Source: Edaphochlamys debaryana
Taxonomy: Eukaryota; Chlorophyta; Chlorophyceae; Chlamydomonadales
Reading direction: 5' to 3'
NCBI GenBank assembly: GCA_016858145.1
Contig: JAEHOE010000065.1
Location: forward strand, 186,001-250,000
Length of the DNA stretch: 64,000 bases
This document shows, in pieces, positions 20,925 through 32,353 of the stretch. The translations under genes and the position numbers were made by a program. Positions within the stretch are counted from its first letter, which is position 1; every line of letters starts with the position of its first letter. A model generated the notes under the pieces. That model had not been told where the DNA came from. It saw only the letters and a list, made by a program, of their open reading frames with translations, and made no database searches.

Positions 20925-23900
20925 TCAGCCCCAGCCCAGCGCCCGTTCGAATGCGCCCACCGCCCCCCGCAGCCAGGCCTCCTTGGCGGCCCGGCAGTTG
21001 AGGGGCCACAGGTGGTTGCCCGCAATGGGGGCCAGGCGGAAGGGCGCTCGCGTGTACCCCGCCCAGGGGGCAACCAGGGGCTGGCGCACGCGCCTGCGGG
21101 TGGGGCAGCGGTGGGGAGAGGGGGGTGGGAGGACGCTGGACGGGCAGGCAGCGGTTGCCGGAGATTGTACGGATTCGAGCGGTGAGTGACAGGGTGAGGG
21201 GCGGGTAGTGGGGAGGTGTAAGCTGCAGGCCTGGAGCCCGGAGATGGGAAGGGTTGGAGTAGGGACTGGAGGGGAGTGGCCGGCGTCTGGGGACAGGATC
21301 TGGATCTGGATCCAGCACCCGCCCACCCTGTGGCCCCCGGACTCACCTATCCTGGGCACCCCAGAAGGCGGTGATGGGGAAATCGAACGGCATCACACCG
21401 GCGTCGTTCGTACGGCCGCCGTCGTTGCCGCTGCCGCCCGTACCACCGCCGCCGCTGACAGAGCTCGCCGTCACGGGCACAGCGGCGGCGGGCGGAGCGC
21501 CCTTGGCCGCGGCCCCGAAGGTGGCCTTGCCGAAGCAGTGCGGCTGCTCGACTCCCTCCGACAGCAGCTCGTCCAACAACAGCTGGCGGTTGGCTGCGTG
21601 CTGCTCGTCCAGCACGTCCAACCAAAGCTCGTACTCGTCGTACATGCGAGCGTCGGCGCGCAGGAGCGGCTCGTACATCTGGAACCGCATGGGCAGGGGC
21701 AACGTGTGTACCGGTAAGGGGTGGACGCAAAGTGCTCGGGTGGGGAGGGACGCCCAGAGGCGCTCAGGTGCGGACGGGCAGAAGCCCTGGCCGACAGTGG
21801 ACGAGGCTGTACAGCCGTACAGCCGTACCTGCCACATGCCGTCCGAGAAGACCACCTCGTTGATGTCCCAACCGCGCATCTCCTCCTGCGGTGGCGGACG
21901 CGGCAGCGGCAACGTCAACACACGGGGCTCCGTATGTCGGCAACCCAGATTGTGGGTCGGCCTGGTCTTGATTGCGCGCCCGTCGCCACCGGTCAAGCCT
22001 TGAAATTACCCTCCAGCCCTTATTACAGTAATTAGGAGACTCGCTTGCATCTTTACAGGAGACTCGCCTTGAAGCCCGCATCCCCCAGCGTGCTCTGCCG
22101 GGTCCATGGCCGCAGGGCCTCGGGCGTACCCGGGTGCGGCATGGCGGACAGGCACCAGGCGGCGGGCCCAGGCAGGCCCGCGTGCCGGGCCACACGCAGC
22201 AGCTCAAAAGCCACCCAGCAGCCGTACGAATGCGACAGCACGCAGTACGGCACTGCCGTACACCCGGCGCCGGCGCCGCTTGGGGCCGTGGCGGAGAGGC
22301 GAGAGGAGGGGACAGAGGGGGTGGAGGTGGAGGCGGCAAAGGCGGCGGCGCTGGTGGGTGTGCCCAGCAGAAAGGGCGTTAGGACGGGGAGCAGAGCCTC
22401 AGCGGCCTCCTGCGGTGTCATGGGGCAATTATATGCCTCTTAGGGACTCCCTCAAGTTGGATCGTGAATCCTGGTGTAGCAGACACGCTACCCAGACCCC
22501 AGATACAGAGGCGATGACGCACGAGAGGGAGGTTCCTGTCAAGTCTAGACCTGCCTTGTCAAACGCATCAACTACACCCGGGCTTCCTCGAACTAGCGTC
22601 CCCCAGGCCAACGCAAGCGCCCCAGGTACCGCGGTCCTCGGCAGAAGGGAGCCAGGCACCGCTCCCCACCCCCCAACCCCAATCCCCAACCCCCAACCCC
22701 CAACCCCCAACCCCCAACCCACCTGCATGCTGGCGAAGGCCCGCTCGCCCCTCCGCGCCGCCCGCCCCGGCATCTGCACCGCCAGCAGCTCCACGCCGCA
22801 GCGCCGGCACCAGTCCTGCACGGGTGCGCGGTCACCAGTGCATTTCAAGGAGCTGCATTGCGGGGCCCCTCCCTTCTCTTCCCCCCCCCCTCCCCTCCCC
22901 TCCCCTCTCCGAACCGCTGGTGGGCCCTGTGAGGCCGGATCGCGTTCCGTTTCACACCACCCCTGCCCCTCCTCCATGCCCCCGAACCCCACCAGCAGCC
23001 CCATTCTCCGCCCCCACGCCGGGCCCCTCTCCTCCCCTCTCCCCTTGCTACCCCCCCTTCCCCCCAACCCCACCAGCAGCGGGCTGGGGCTCCTCCGCGC
23101 CCCCGTGCCCTCGCTCGTGAACATGTCCTCTGCGTTGCCCGCCGAGTGGAAGGCAATCACCCGCAGCCTGCAGCGGCGTGGATAGGGGTTAGATAGGGAC
23201 TTGAGGGGCAGGGCGAGGAAGGACAATCAGTGTAAGGGGCGCTTGAGGGCAGTTGGCGCGGCCCTACCGATGCTCTCCTTCCCGCCGGTCTCCCGACCGC
23301 AGGCTGCCCCCGCCGCGCACCTGGGCTGGTCAGTGGCGGTACCTGAAGCCCTCAGACCGGGGAACCAGCGGGCGAACAGCGCCGGGTCCCAGTCTGGGCC
23401 CGGCGCCACCGGCGGCGGGGCCCGGACGGGCCTCGGTGCCTGCGCCTCCTCACCAGACCCTGGGCCCATGGGGGCGGCCGTGGGCCCCCCAGGGGCCGTG
23501 GCTGCTTCGCTCCCGCCGTGTGCCTTGTTTGGCCCTGCTCCTGCTCCGCACTTTTCCCCTGTTAGGGACCCCACGCCTGCCCGGGGCAGCCGCATGGAGA
23601 GCCGCAGGGCCTCGAAATGGCCCCGAATGCGCTCCTCAGACCTGGAGGTTTGAGTAAGACACAGGGGGGGGAGTCACGCCAAGGTCAGCGACGGTGGGGG
23701 GTGGGGGGGTTGGAAAGGCGGGTCTTAGAGGTACGAGAGATACGCCGGATGCGCTCCTCGGACCTGGCGGGGGTGGGGTGGGGACCGTGGGTTCGGGGGA
23801 CGGTTGGTAACAGGTCACCCTTCACAAGGGCGTGGGAGGGCGGGGAGTACGCGGGAATAGCAGTCACAGGGGTGGAACGTGGAAGTCGCTCCAAGACCCG

Positions 23901-24495
23901 CGGAGGAAGGGCGTGGGGTGCAGAGCCATGGCAGCACTTCCAGCCGGGAAGAGGGGCCGCAAGCTTATACCGGGGAGCACAACCCCGGGGGGCCCACGCA
24001 CCACTCGACCAGCTCTGCCTCGGGCGGGGGCTCCAGGTCCGCCCCCGGAAAGTCCTCCTCCAGCGCCTCCAGGAGCACCTGGAGGGGGTCGCGTGGGTGG
24101 GGTGGAAAGGGTGGGGATGGGGGGCGTGCGTAGGCCTGAGATGGGTTGGCGGAGAGCATAGGGTGGGGTGGGGGGTGGGGGCCCAGGACTCGGATGGGTT
24201 GCGGGGAATGCAGGCGCCTCGGCGCCTCGGCGGGTAATGGGCGGGGGGAAGCGCCCGTGAGGTGTTGCTGCAGCTGCATGTGGCTTGCGGGTGGCCTGCT
24301 GATGGCTGGATCGCGTGAGGAGCGGGGGAGGGGGCGCATGAACGCCGTGACGACTGAATGGACCCCATCCCAGGCCTCCGCCGGCGGGAGTGCCGCCCCA
24401 GTGGGGGAGCCCCCGGCAGCCCCCATTGATGCCACGCCCCAGGGGTGCCCCACCTCTGCCAGGTTGACCCGGCGGGCCTGCTCAGAGGACAGCAT
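20925..24495 (-). CDS. Type-II-thioesterase-like alpha/beta hydrolase
   Basis: Nine exons (24495-24454, 24078-24002, 23641-23321, 23167-23074, 22815-22723, 22409-22068, 21885-21829, 21678-21347, 21093-20925) give 508 residues. After a variable N-terminal 130 residues the order follows GrsT/type II thioesterases: LRVIAFHSAGNAEDMF (first strand and oxyanion region), VELLAVQMPGRAARRGE, the nucleophile elbow LSHSYGCWVAFELLR, a lid with MYEPLLRADARMYDEYE, PITAFWGAQDR, and IAGNHLWPL with the catalytic His. The elbow is S-H-S-Y-G, not G-H-S-x-G. Such enzymes clear or edit acyl chains on carrier proteins of polyketide or peptide synthases, but no synthase is in the window. Exon 6 ends in a GC donor (AAG|gcgagt). 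The start is the first ATG in frame; an extra upstream exon is possible. Confidence 0.75.
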
Positions 24496-25265
24496 GGCGC
24501 TCCGTCTGGGGTCTGGGGCCTTGCTGCAGCGATGTCGCTCGGTCGCGCGGAGCCGCAGACCCTTTGCCTCCAAACTATGCGGCGGCGCCGTCGCGCGGGG
24601 CCAGGACTGCAGGACAGCGACCAAGCTCTGTCAGGGTGTTGAGGGCGGCTCACGACGTTCAGGTCAAGAAGGGGAGCTTGTCGCGGGCGCGGGTCTGGGA
24701 GCGTGCGAACCCTGGGTCGTCGCTCGCGGTGTGCGCAAAGGGAGGGGCGAGTGAGAGAGAGCTGTCCTACGCCTGTGTATGAGCTCGCGGGGATGTATCG
24801 TGTGTGGTCGCGCCGGAGAAGAGGGCGACAGGGAGCGTGGGCGACCTGGTCGCCCACGGGCCCCATGCAGGCCTGCTCATTGACCCCTCTTCTTTTTGTT
24901 TTGACGCTGTCTCCTACATCTCGCTACTCAACGTAGCATTCAGCAGGCGCGCGGGCGTCGCTGCTACGCGGCACTGTCCCGCGTTGCATGCGTCCTCACC
25001 TCACAGCTTTCCACCACAGCGCGCTGCCCAACCCGAGCTATTGCCTTGAACTACGATTAGTGACACCAGAGCGCCAAGCGCGCGGCAGTTCCTGACACGC
25101 CCTGACACCATCCAGCCACGCCATCCAGCAACACCCAACGTGCGCCCAGTAAAACTTCCTTTAGCGAACAGCAGCTAGGTAACGGCGTATTAGGCGTTTC
25201 GCCATCTGGCCTAACCTGAGGGGTGGCCCGTGGTGCCACGTTGCGCTGGGGCCTCACGCCACGGG
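24496..25265. promoter_or_regulatory. Divergent promoter region, thioesterase-like and large J-protein genes
   Basis: The two genes point away from each other across 770 bp, so both promoters should lie here. I see no TATA box and no coding exon with convincing splice sites. Confidence 0.35.
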
Positions 25266-28200
25266 ATGGCGGGATCTTCGCCAACGGGAGGCGCACCGAA
25301 GCCCACGTTGACCGCAACAGCCGCGTGCGCAACAGCTGCAGCCGGTGTTGGGCTCAGGCGCTACGGCCGTGGCATCCGTGGCGGGGGCCTGGCTCGGCTG
25401 TTGGCGGCCGCGGCGGCAGCCTCGCCGCCGCCTGGTCTGCCGCCTTCTCGGCCGGTTGTTACCGGTGGCTTGGGATTAACAGCTTCGCCTCTTCACAACC
25501 GTGGCACCTCTGTCCTGCCTACAAGTGCACACAGCGGCAGTAGCTATGGAGACAGCAGCGCATCCTTTACACGAGCATTCGCAGCCACGGTCTCTTCTGC
25601 TGCTGGCGGCGGCGGCGGCAGTAGCAGCGGCGGCGGCGGGGGCTCGGCGGGGCAGGGAGCGGCGGCCCCCCGGCCGGCGGCCCCCCCGGCAAGCCATTAC
25701 GAGGTAGGCACGCACGATGGTCCCCACGTTTGCCTTTAGCCAAACCACCCACCGCCCGCTCCCGGTGCCCCTCGCCCCCAGGTTCTGGGGGTGGGCCCCG
25801 GGGCTTCGCTGGCGGATGTCAAGGCGGCATTCCGCGCAGTAAGTCCGTGCGTTCAGACGCTCGGGTTGGATGCGCAGTGCTCTAGTGCGTGTGCAGAAAG
25901 CATACCGGCACGTTTGTGTAGGAGGGGTGGGGATTCGGGATTGGGGAATGGTGGACTTGTGTGGCGGGTTGGGGCCGTGACGCTAGCCGGGGGAACCCCA
26001 CCCCGCCTCCACCCCTGCCCCGCCCTGCAGAGGGCCAAGGAACTCCACCCGGACGCTCTGGCCGCACGGGGCCGGGCCCAGACCCAGGCCCAGGCCCGGG
26101 CCCGCCCCCGCCAGGCCCAGCCCCACCGACCTCCGGCTGCCGGGGACCCCGACGGAGCGGGGTCTATCGGTGTGGGCCCGGGCGCGGGCGCGGGCGATGG
26201 GATGGGCGGCACCTCGGGGGCGGTGGAGGCGAGTGCGTCCGCCTTCCTGCGCTTAGTGGCGGCGTACGAGTGCCTCAGCAGCCCGCAGGCCAGGTGTGTG
26301 TGTACGGTTCGAGGGTTGCAGGCTACGTAGGATATCGTCGGATATTGTAGGATATCGGGAACCATGCCGCATGAGTGCCTCAGCAGCCCCCAGGCCAGGT
26401 GTGTCTGGTGCCGGGGAGGGTGCGTGTGGTTGGCTACTCGTGTAAGTCGGGGAAGCGTAGGCGCGGCGGGTAGCCGGCAGGTTCTTAGTGCCCAGCCCAG
26501 TGTGTGTGCAACATCAACATCAACATCACTCTGCGTGCCGTGCGCATGGTGCGAGCGTGGGGCAGGCAAGCCCGAGCCTGCACAAACTTGCCAAGGACCG
26601 GCAGAGTCAAGGATCTGCAAAGTGAACACATGTGCGAATCTGCCGTACCATCACGCAGGCGGCAGTACGACCAGGAGCTTGCGTCAGCACGAGCGGCGGG
26701 GGGAGCGGGAGCTCGCCCGGGGGCTGGGGGAGACACAGCGGCTTCTGCAGCGGCGGGGGCGGCGGCGGCGGGGCCCTCGGGCCGGGGTGTCGCGACGGTG
26801 GACTTCCGGGCCTGGCGCTACGGCGTGGGGGACTGGATGCTGCGTCCGCGCAGGGAGCCGGTGTCAGGTGGGTCGGGTGGGAGTGGTCCTTAGGCGTACC
26901 GGCGAGGGGTACCGGTATCGTAGGGACTGCAGGTCCCCGGGTTCGTAGGGATGTGCTTGTCCCCGGGGTTGATTGGCATGGCTGCATGTTGCCTGAGGCT
27001 AGGCGGTCAGGCACATTCCTCGCCCCGGGAGGCATGGAGCAATCGCGGGGCTGGCTGGTCTCAGGGGTGGATGGCATGGCTGCACGTGGCCCGCCGCTAT
27101 TTGCTCTTTCTCGATCCAGCCACCCGCCATAGTTGTGTTTCCCCCCCGCTCCCCCCCAGGCCGCCGCCCTCGAGTACTACCTGCTCTTATACCCCTCCCC
27201 CCCGACACGCACCCACACACACACACGTTTCCCCCCCTCTCTCCCCTTTCTCCCCCCCCCAGGCCGTGCCGCCGCCCTCGAGTACTACCTGCGCAAGTAC
27301 CGGGACGAGTTCGAGGGCTCTCTGCACGCAGCGCTGGTGCACGCATACCTGGGGCCGCGGTGGGGGCGGGGGCGGGGGAGTGTGTTTGGTGGGGGTTGCG
27401 GCGGCGTGAAGGGCAGTGGGTAAGGAGGATAGGCGAACTTGGAGGGTTGACGGCAACGTCATGACCGTGTGCACTCGAACCCGGCCCGAACCCTCCTCCT
27501 CAACACGCCCCTCTCCTCCTCCCCCTCCCCCTCCAGTCTGGACCTGCAGCCCGGCGAGCTGCCCCGCTGCTTTGAGGGCGAGCTCCGGCGCACGCCCAGC
27601 CTCAGGGGGGGGGCCGCCCCCGCCCCCGGCCTCGCCCCCGGGGCCCTGAGCGGGGCGCTGATGCACCTGGTGTCGGGGCGCACCCTGCTGGGAGCGGTGT
27701 GGGCGCGGGTGAGTGCGAGGCCTCGGGGGTCTAAGGTGGTGTGTGGGGGGGGTGTACTAGGCTGGGGCGGAAAGCGGGAGGTGGCTATGGCCGACAGAGT
27801 TGCTGGCCCCAAGACGCCCTGCCTTGCAACCCACGCCCAGCGAGGGGGAGCTGCATACCGGTAAGTGGGGCCGGGAGGTGAGGGTGGAGCCAGGATCTAC
27901 ATACATGCCGACGGCCCACATTGTTTCCCCCTGTTCTAACCTCCTCCGGTTCACCTTTCCCCATCCCCTCGCCATCCTACCCCACGCCCTACCCCGCAGG
28001 AGCCCCTAGCCCTTGGTCCAGGCGACAGCGCCGACGCGGTGGGGCCCGGGGCAGCGCCGGCGGCCATCGGCGGCAGCCCCACCGACCCCTCCCCCCTCCA
28101 GCCCCCATGCGCCCACACCCGCCTCTGCGCCATCCGCCCCCTCCGCCCCCTTCGCCCCCTCCGCCCCCGGCACTCCTGATGCCGCCTACGCCCACCCGCC

Positions 28201-31200
28201 CACGGGGGCGTCACCCTCGGGGCTGCAGCCCGCGGCCAGCCGACACGCGACCGCAGGGGCAAAAACAGCGTCGACCGCTCTCCCCACAGCCCCAACTCCA
28301 CCTCACTCCCCGCCCCTGGACTCCACTCCGCCTGCCTCGCCTGCCTCGCCCGGGGTCCCCTGGGGTACGGGGGCTCCCCCGGAGGTGCCTGCCGACGTGG
28401 GTCCCTCCGCCCCCCACCTGGCGGCGGATGCGGGGGTGGACCCCCTCTCCCTGCTGCCCCCGAAGCGCCTGAGGGTGGGTGGACGGGGCGTGTGGGGTGC
28501 GGTGATCGGTTGGGGTACGGCGAGGGGAGGAGAAGGGCCTTCGTGGGGCAGGTGGGACATCTCTCTCAAACGTAGATCTGCATATAGCCTCGGTGCTTCG
28601 GTTGGCCTCTAAGCCCACCTCCCACCCTATGTGTTCTCGAGCCTGCAAGCTACCTTACCTCTTGCCCTCCCATGATCTCCCCCTCCCCCCCTAACCCTTC
28701 CCCCCGCTGTCAGGGCCTGTCTGACGACCAGGTCACAGCCCTGGCCGCCGCCTCCCTGGCCCTCCCCCCCCTTACCCTCCCCCCCTTACCCTCCCCCCCC
28801 CTACCCTCCCCCCCCCTGTCAGGGCCTGTCTGACGACCAGGTCACAGCCCTGGCCGCCGCCTCCCTGGGCCTCCCCCCCCCTTACCCTCCCCCCCTTACC
28901 CTCCCCCCCCCCCTACCCTCCCCCCCCCCCTGTCAGGGCCTGTCTGACGACCAGGTCACAGCCCTGGCCGCCGCCTCCCTGGCCCTCCCCCCCCCCCTTA
29001 CCCTCCCCCCCTTACCCTCCCCCCCCCTACCCTCCCCCCCCCCTGTCAGGGCCTGTCTGACGACCAGGTCACAGCCCTGGCCGCCGCCTCCCTGGCCGCA
29101 GAGGACGCCGCCATGCGGGGCGGGGGCGCGGGGGCGGCCCTGGCGCAGGCGGTGCCGGGGTACAGCCGCCTGAGGGGGCTGCTGGAGATGCACGGGTTCT
29201 ACCCAGACCCTGCGGTAGGGCGTGTGTGTGTTGTGGGGGAGCGGGGCAGGGAGCAGGGCAGGGTTCTTGAATTGGGGTAGCACGTGAAGGGGTTTGTAGC
29301 GGGATTGCTCTGGTTCTGGAGGCACAGGGGCGAAGAGCCCGGGGCCCAGGATAAGGGATGGGCCCACTTTCATTGTCCCCTTGCATTCTTTACCTCAACC
29401 CTTTCCCTCCCTTTCGGCCCCAAGGACGGCTGGGCCCAAGTATCTTGTCCGTCACCTCGCACATGTCCCTCCCCTTCGCCGCCAATTTCCAACAATTTCC
29501 AACGCTTTCCCTCCCTTTTGGCGCACAGGCCATGCAGCGGCGCAGCCTTCAGATCTCCCTGGTGACGGCGGCGGAGGCGGCGGAGGCGCGGAACCCCGCG
29601 GCGGCGCCGCTGGGCGGCGGGCGGCTGCGGGACCGCTGGGCGCACGGCGGCGGCGGCGGCGGCAGCAGGGCACCAGCGGCGTTGACAGGAGCGGCGGAGA
29701 GCCTGGCGGAGGCTGGCCAGCGGCGGCGGGAGGAGGAGGAGGGGACGGCGGCGGCGGCGCCTGAGCTGCCGGAGGGAGTGGTGCCGCCGCCACAGCTGCA
29801 GGTGTGTGGGCTCACAGGTTTGGGCCTGAGGTGCCAGGGGGGGGTGGGGAGGGCTCGGTGATGGGGAGCAGGGGGCAGTGCGGGAGTGGATGCCGGGGCG
29901 CAGCTCACTAGGGGCCACGAGTTGCGGTGGACTGGGCCATCGGGAGAAGGCCCCTCTCAGCAGGCTAGTTTCTCACCTCAAAAGTTGCGATACAAAGTGT
30001 TGCTGGTCTAAACCTGCATCTGGATCTGGATCTGGATCTGGATCCGGATCTGCAGGAGCTGTTGGAAGCCGCCCGGGTGGCGGAGGCCGAGGACGCCGCC
30101 GAGCGGGCCGCGGTGCGGGCGGCGGCGGCACGCGCCGCGGCCCAGCGGCCCCTGCCGCCCCCGCCGCCGCCCAACGACCCCCGGCGCTGGGACTTCGGCA
30201 TCGCCGGGGCTGACGGCGACAGCCCCGCCGCCGGCCCCGACGGCGTCGCTCCCGGCGCTGCCGCCGCCGCCGCCGCCGCCGCCGATGGGGTTCCGCACGG
30301 CCAGACCTACGGCAGCGGCGGCGTCGTAACGCTTGAGCTCCGCCTTGGCCCGGACTTGTCCGCCGTCGCCGTCTACCAACCGCCGCCGCCGCCGCCTCCC
30401 GCCGCCAAGCCCGGCGACCCCGGCTGGACCCTCCCGCCCTGGCCCGGCCCAGCCGGCGCTCCAGACCAGGGATCATCTGCCTCTGGTACCGCTGGCGGCG
30501 GCGGCAAGGCTGGCGGCGGCGGCAATGCTGGCGGTGGCGATGGCGGCGGCGGTGGCGGCGCGGCGGGGCAGGGCGCGGATGCGCTGACGGTGGAGCCTTT
30601 GTTTGGTCGGGTGGTGGAGGGGCGGGTCAAGGTGTACGTGCGGGGGCGGCTGGCGGCGGGGGTGGAGGGGCGGCACGTGGTGGACCCAGAGGGTGAGTGG
30701 GGCGGACAGAGGAAGGGGGGCAGGGCAGGGCAGGGCAGGGCAGGGGGGAGGAACAAAGGTCGCAGGTAGGTCGCACCGTAGCTCGCGCCAGTCCACCTCG
30801 GGCCAGCTGCATCCACCCAGGAACCCCTAGGCCCCGCGAAGGCGTACCGTATGCCACGTACCCTGCCCTCCCCCTCCCCACCCATCATCCTCCCTCCCTG
30901 TCCCCCGAGGCCACCGCGTGGCACTGCTCGTCCGCGGCTCCTGGCCCGGTCTGGCCACGCTGCACGCCTTCGACGCCACCAACCCCCGCCGCCTGCGCCT
31001 GCTGTGCCGCTGCGTCAAGGCCCGGCTGCTGCCCTCGGGCACATGGCTCTTCCCGCCCAGGTGGGGGAGGGGCGGGAGAGGGGGGCAGGGCGGATACGAT
31101 GCGGGAAGGATGGTGCGGGAAGCAGGGCGGAGATGCGAGGGGGAGGGGGAAAGTAGGGAAGGGTTTTGTAGGGTGGGCGTGGTGCCACCTTGTTTCGCTC

Positions 31201-31739
31201 GTGGCGTGCACGTGGGCTGTATGAAGTTTGCGCCTGTCCGACCTGCTTGCCTCTCTCTCTGGTTTATAGGGAGCGCACGCACGACATCGGCGGCTGGTAC
31301 TTCGAGTGGGGTGGCTACGGCAACCGGGGCCGGCCGGGAGTGGGTGAGCCTGGGGGAATGCGGGTGGCTGCCTGTCCAGCCTCCTCCATCGTGGACTACA
31401 GTCCGCCAGTCCCTGCCCTGGCCAGGGGCTGTGAGCTTCCCTCGTGCTGGCCCAGAGTGGCCCACCCTCAGCCAAATACCCCCAGTCCCATGCACGCCAA
31501 TCTCGTCTGCGCCCTTCACAACCCCCCTGACCTCTGAGCCTCGTCTCCATGGCCCGCACGCAGGCTGGCTGGACCCCAGTGTGTACGTGTTCGTGGCGGC
31601 ACTTGTGGCGGCGGAGGCGGAGCGCGTCAGGGCGCAGCGGCGGGCGGCGTTGTCGGATGTGCTGGGGGCCTGGGGGCGCGCGGTGCGTTCGGTGCTGGGC
31701 GGCTGGGGCGGGGGCGGGGGCGGGGGTGCGCGGGCGTGA
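25266..31739 (+). CDS. Large organelle-type J-domain protein of unknown role
   Basis: Exons: 25266-25703, 25782-25838, 26031-26293, 26659-26867, 27263-27359, 27537-27708, 28022-28474, 29050-29214, 29529-29801, 30056-30692, 30910-31060, 31270-31343, 31564-31739, giving about 1,054 residues. A Gly/Ser/Ala-rich leader (about 140 residues) suggests organelle import. The J domain follows (YEVLGVGPGASLADVKAAFRA, KELHPDA, AYECLSSPQARRQYDQEL), split by a long insert after HPD. Next come YYLRKYRDEFEGSLHAALVHAYLG, a Pro-rich spacer, GLSDDQVTALAAASLA, and a C-terminal domain with LLVRGSWPGLATLHAFDA and DIGGWYFEWGGYG. I cannot name the C-terminal family. The joint between 27708 and 28022 is uncertain: a possible 20-nt exon at 27841 breaks the frame and was left out. 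Several exon edges are tandemly duplicated (26.3, 27.2 and 28.7-29.1 kb). Confidence 0.65.
28707..29102 (+). repeat. Four tandem copies of an acceptor plus exon start
   Basis: The segment CTGTCAG|GGCCTGTCTGAC... with about 50 bp of exon and a C-rich tail occurs four times; exon-like parts start at 28714, 28823, 28937 and 29050 (spacing 109, 114 and 113 bp). Only the last copy runs on into the complete exon ending at 29214. All four acceptors look usable. Confidence 0.9.
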
Positions 31740-32353
31740 TGCGGGAAGCCGGGGGTGTGGGATCGGGCTGCGAGGGCGTGCACTCAAGGCGTGCACAGGG
31801 GCGCGGTGGACGGATAGGTAGCAGTCCTAGCAGTCTTACTCTTTGCAGTCTTGCGGCGATGTGAATTGCTGGACGGGGCGTGGAGCGGCAGTAAGATAAT
31901 AGGGTTGAGCAAGGGTTGAAAGAGCCCGGAAGCTAACGCAGTACGGGCGCGACAGAACGGTTAGCCGGCGGTAGGTACGTTGGCGTAGTGAGTTGCTGTA
32001 GACATCAGGATGCAGCGAAGGAAAGTGCTGAGCAGATGTGGCAGCGTTGAGGCAGTTGTTAAGGAGCTACGTGGCTGCTTGCTGACTACGTCCAGGGCGA
32101 TTGCCGCTGGCTGATGGGGGACTGGTTGTAACGCTCTCCCACGTGCCTTACAGACGCTAAAGGATCCTGAATACTCGTGCAGCTTGCAGCGCTTGCAGTA
32201 CTCTACGCCTTCGCACTTTCATTACTTTACCGTATGCCCTGCTACCAACCGAACCAACGCCCGGCCGCTACCCCCGGTGCACCGTACTACGTGCCGTCGA
32301 CCCTGCCGCGGGAGCCTTGTGACACGCCGCTCTTCTCCAAAGTCAGCATGCCC
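31740..32353. other. Convergent 3' region with poly(A) signals for both genes
   Basis: Tail-to-tail spacer. TGTAA at 32127-32131 (plus) suits the large J-protein gene. TTACA at 32148-32152 (TGTAA on the minus strand) suits the repeat/pseudo-exonuclease gene. The two signals are only 21 bp apart, so the transcripts would overlap slightly at their 3' ends. Confidence 0.5.

Noticed and set aside
27841..27860. 20-nt exon between CCCAG and GTAAGT in the large J-protein gene
   Set aside because: Including it leaves phase 2 and leads to a stop or a wrong frame in the following exon; leaving it out keeps the frame.
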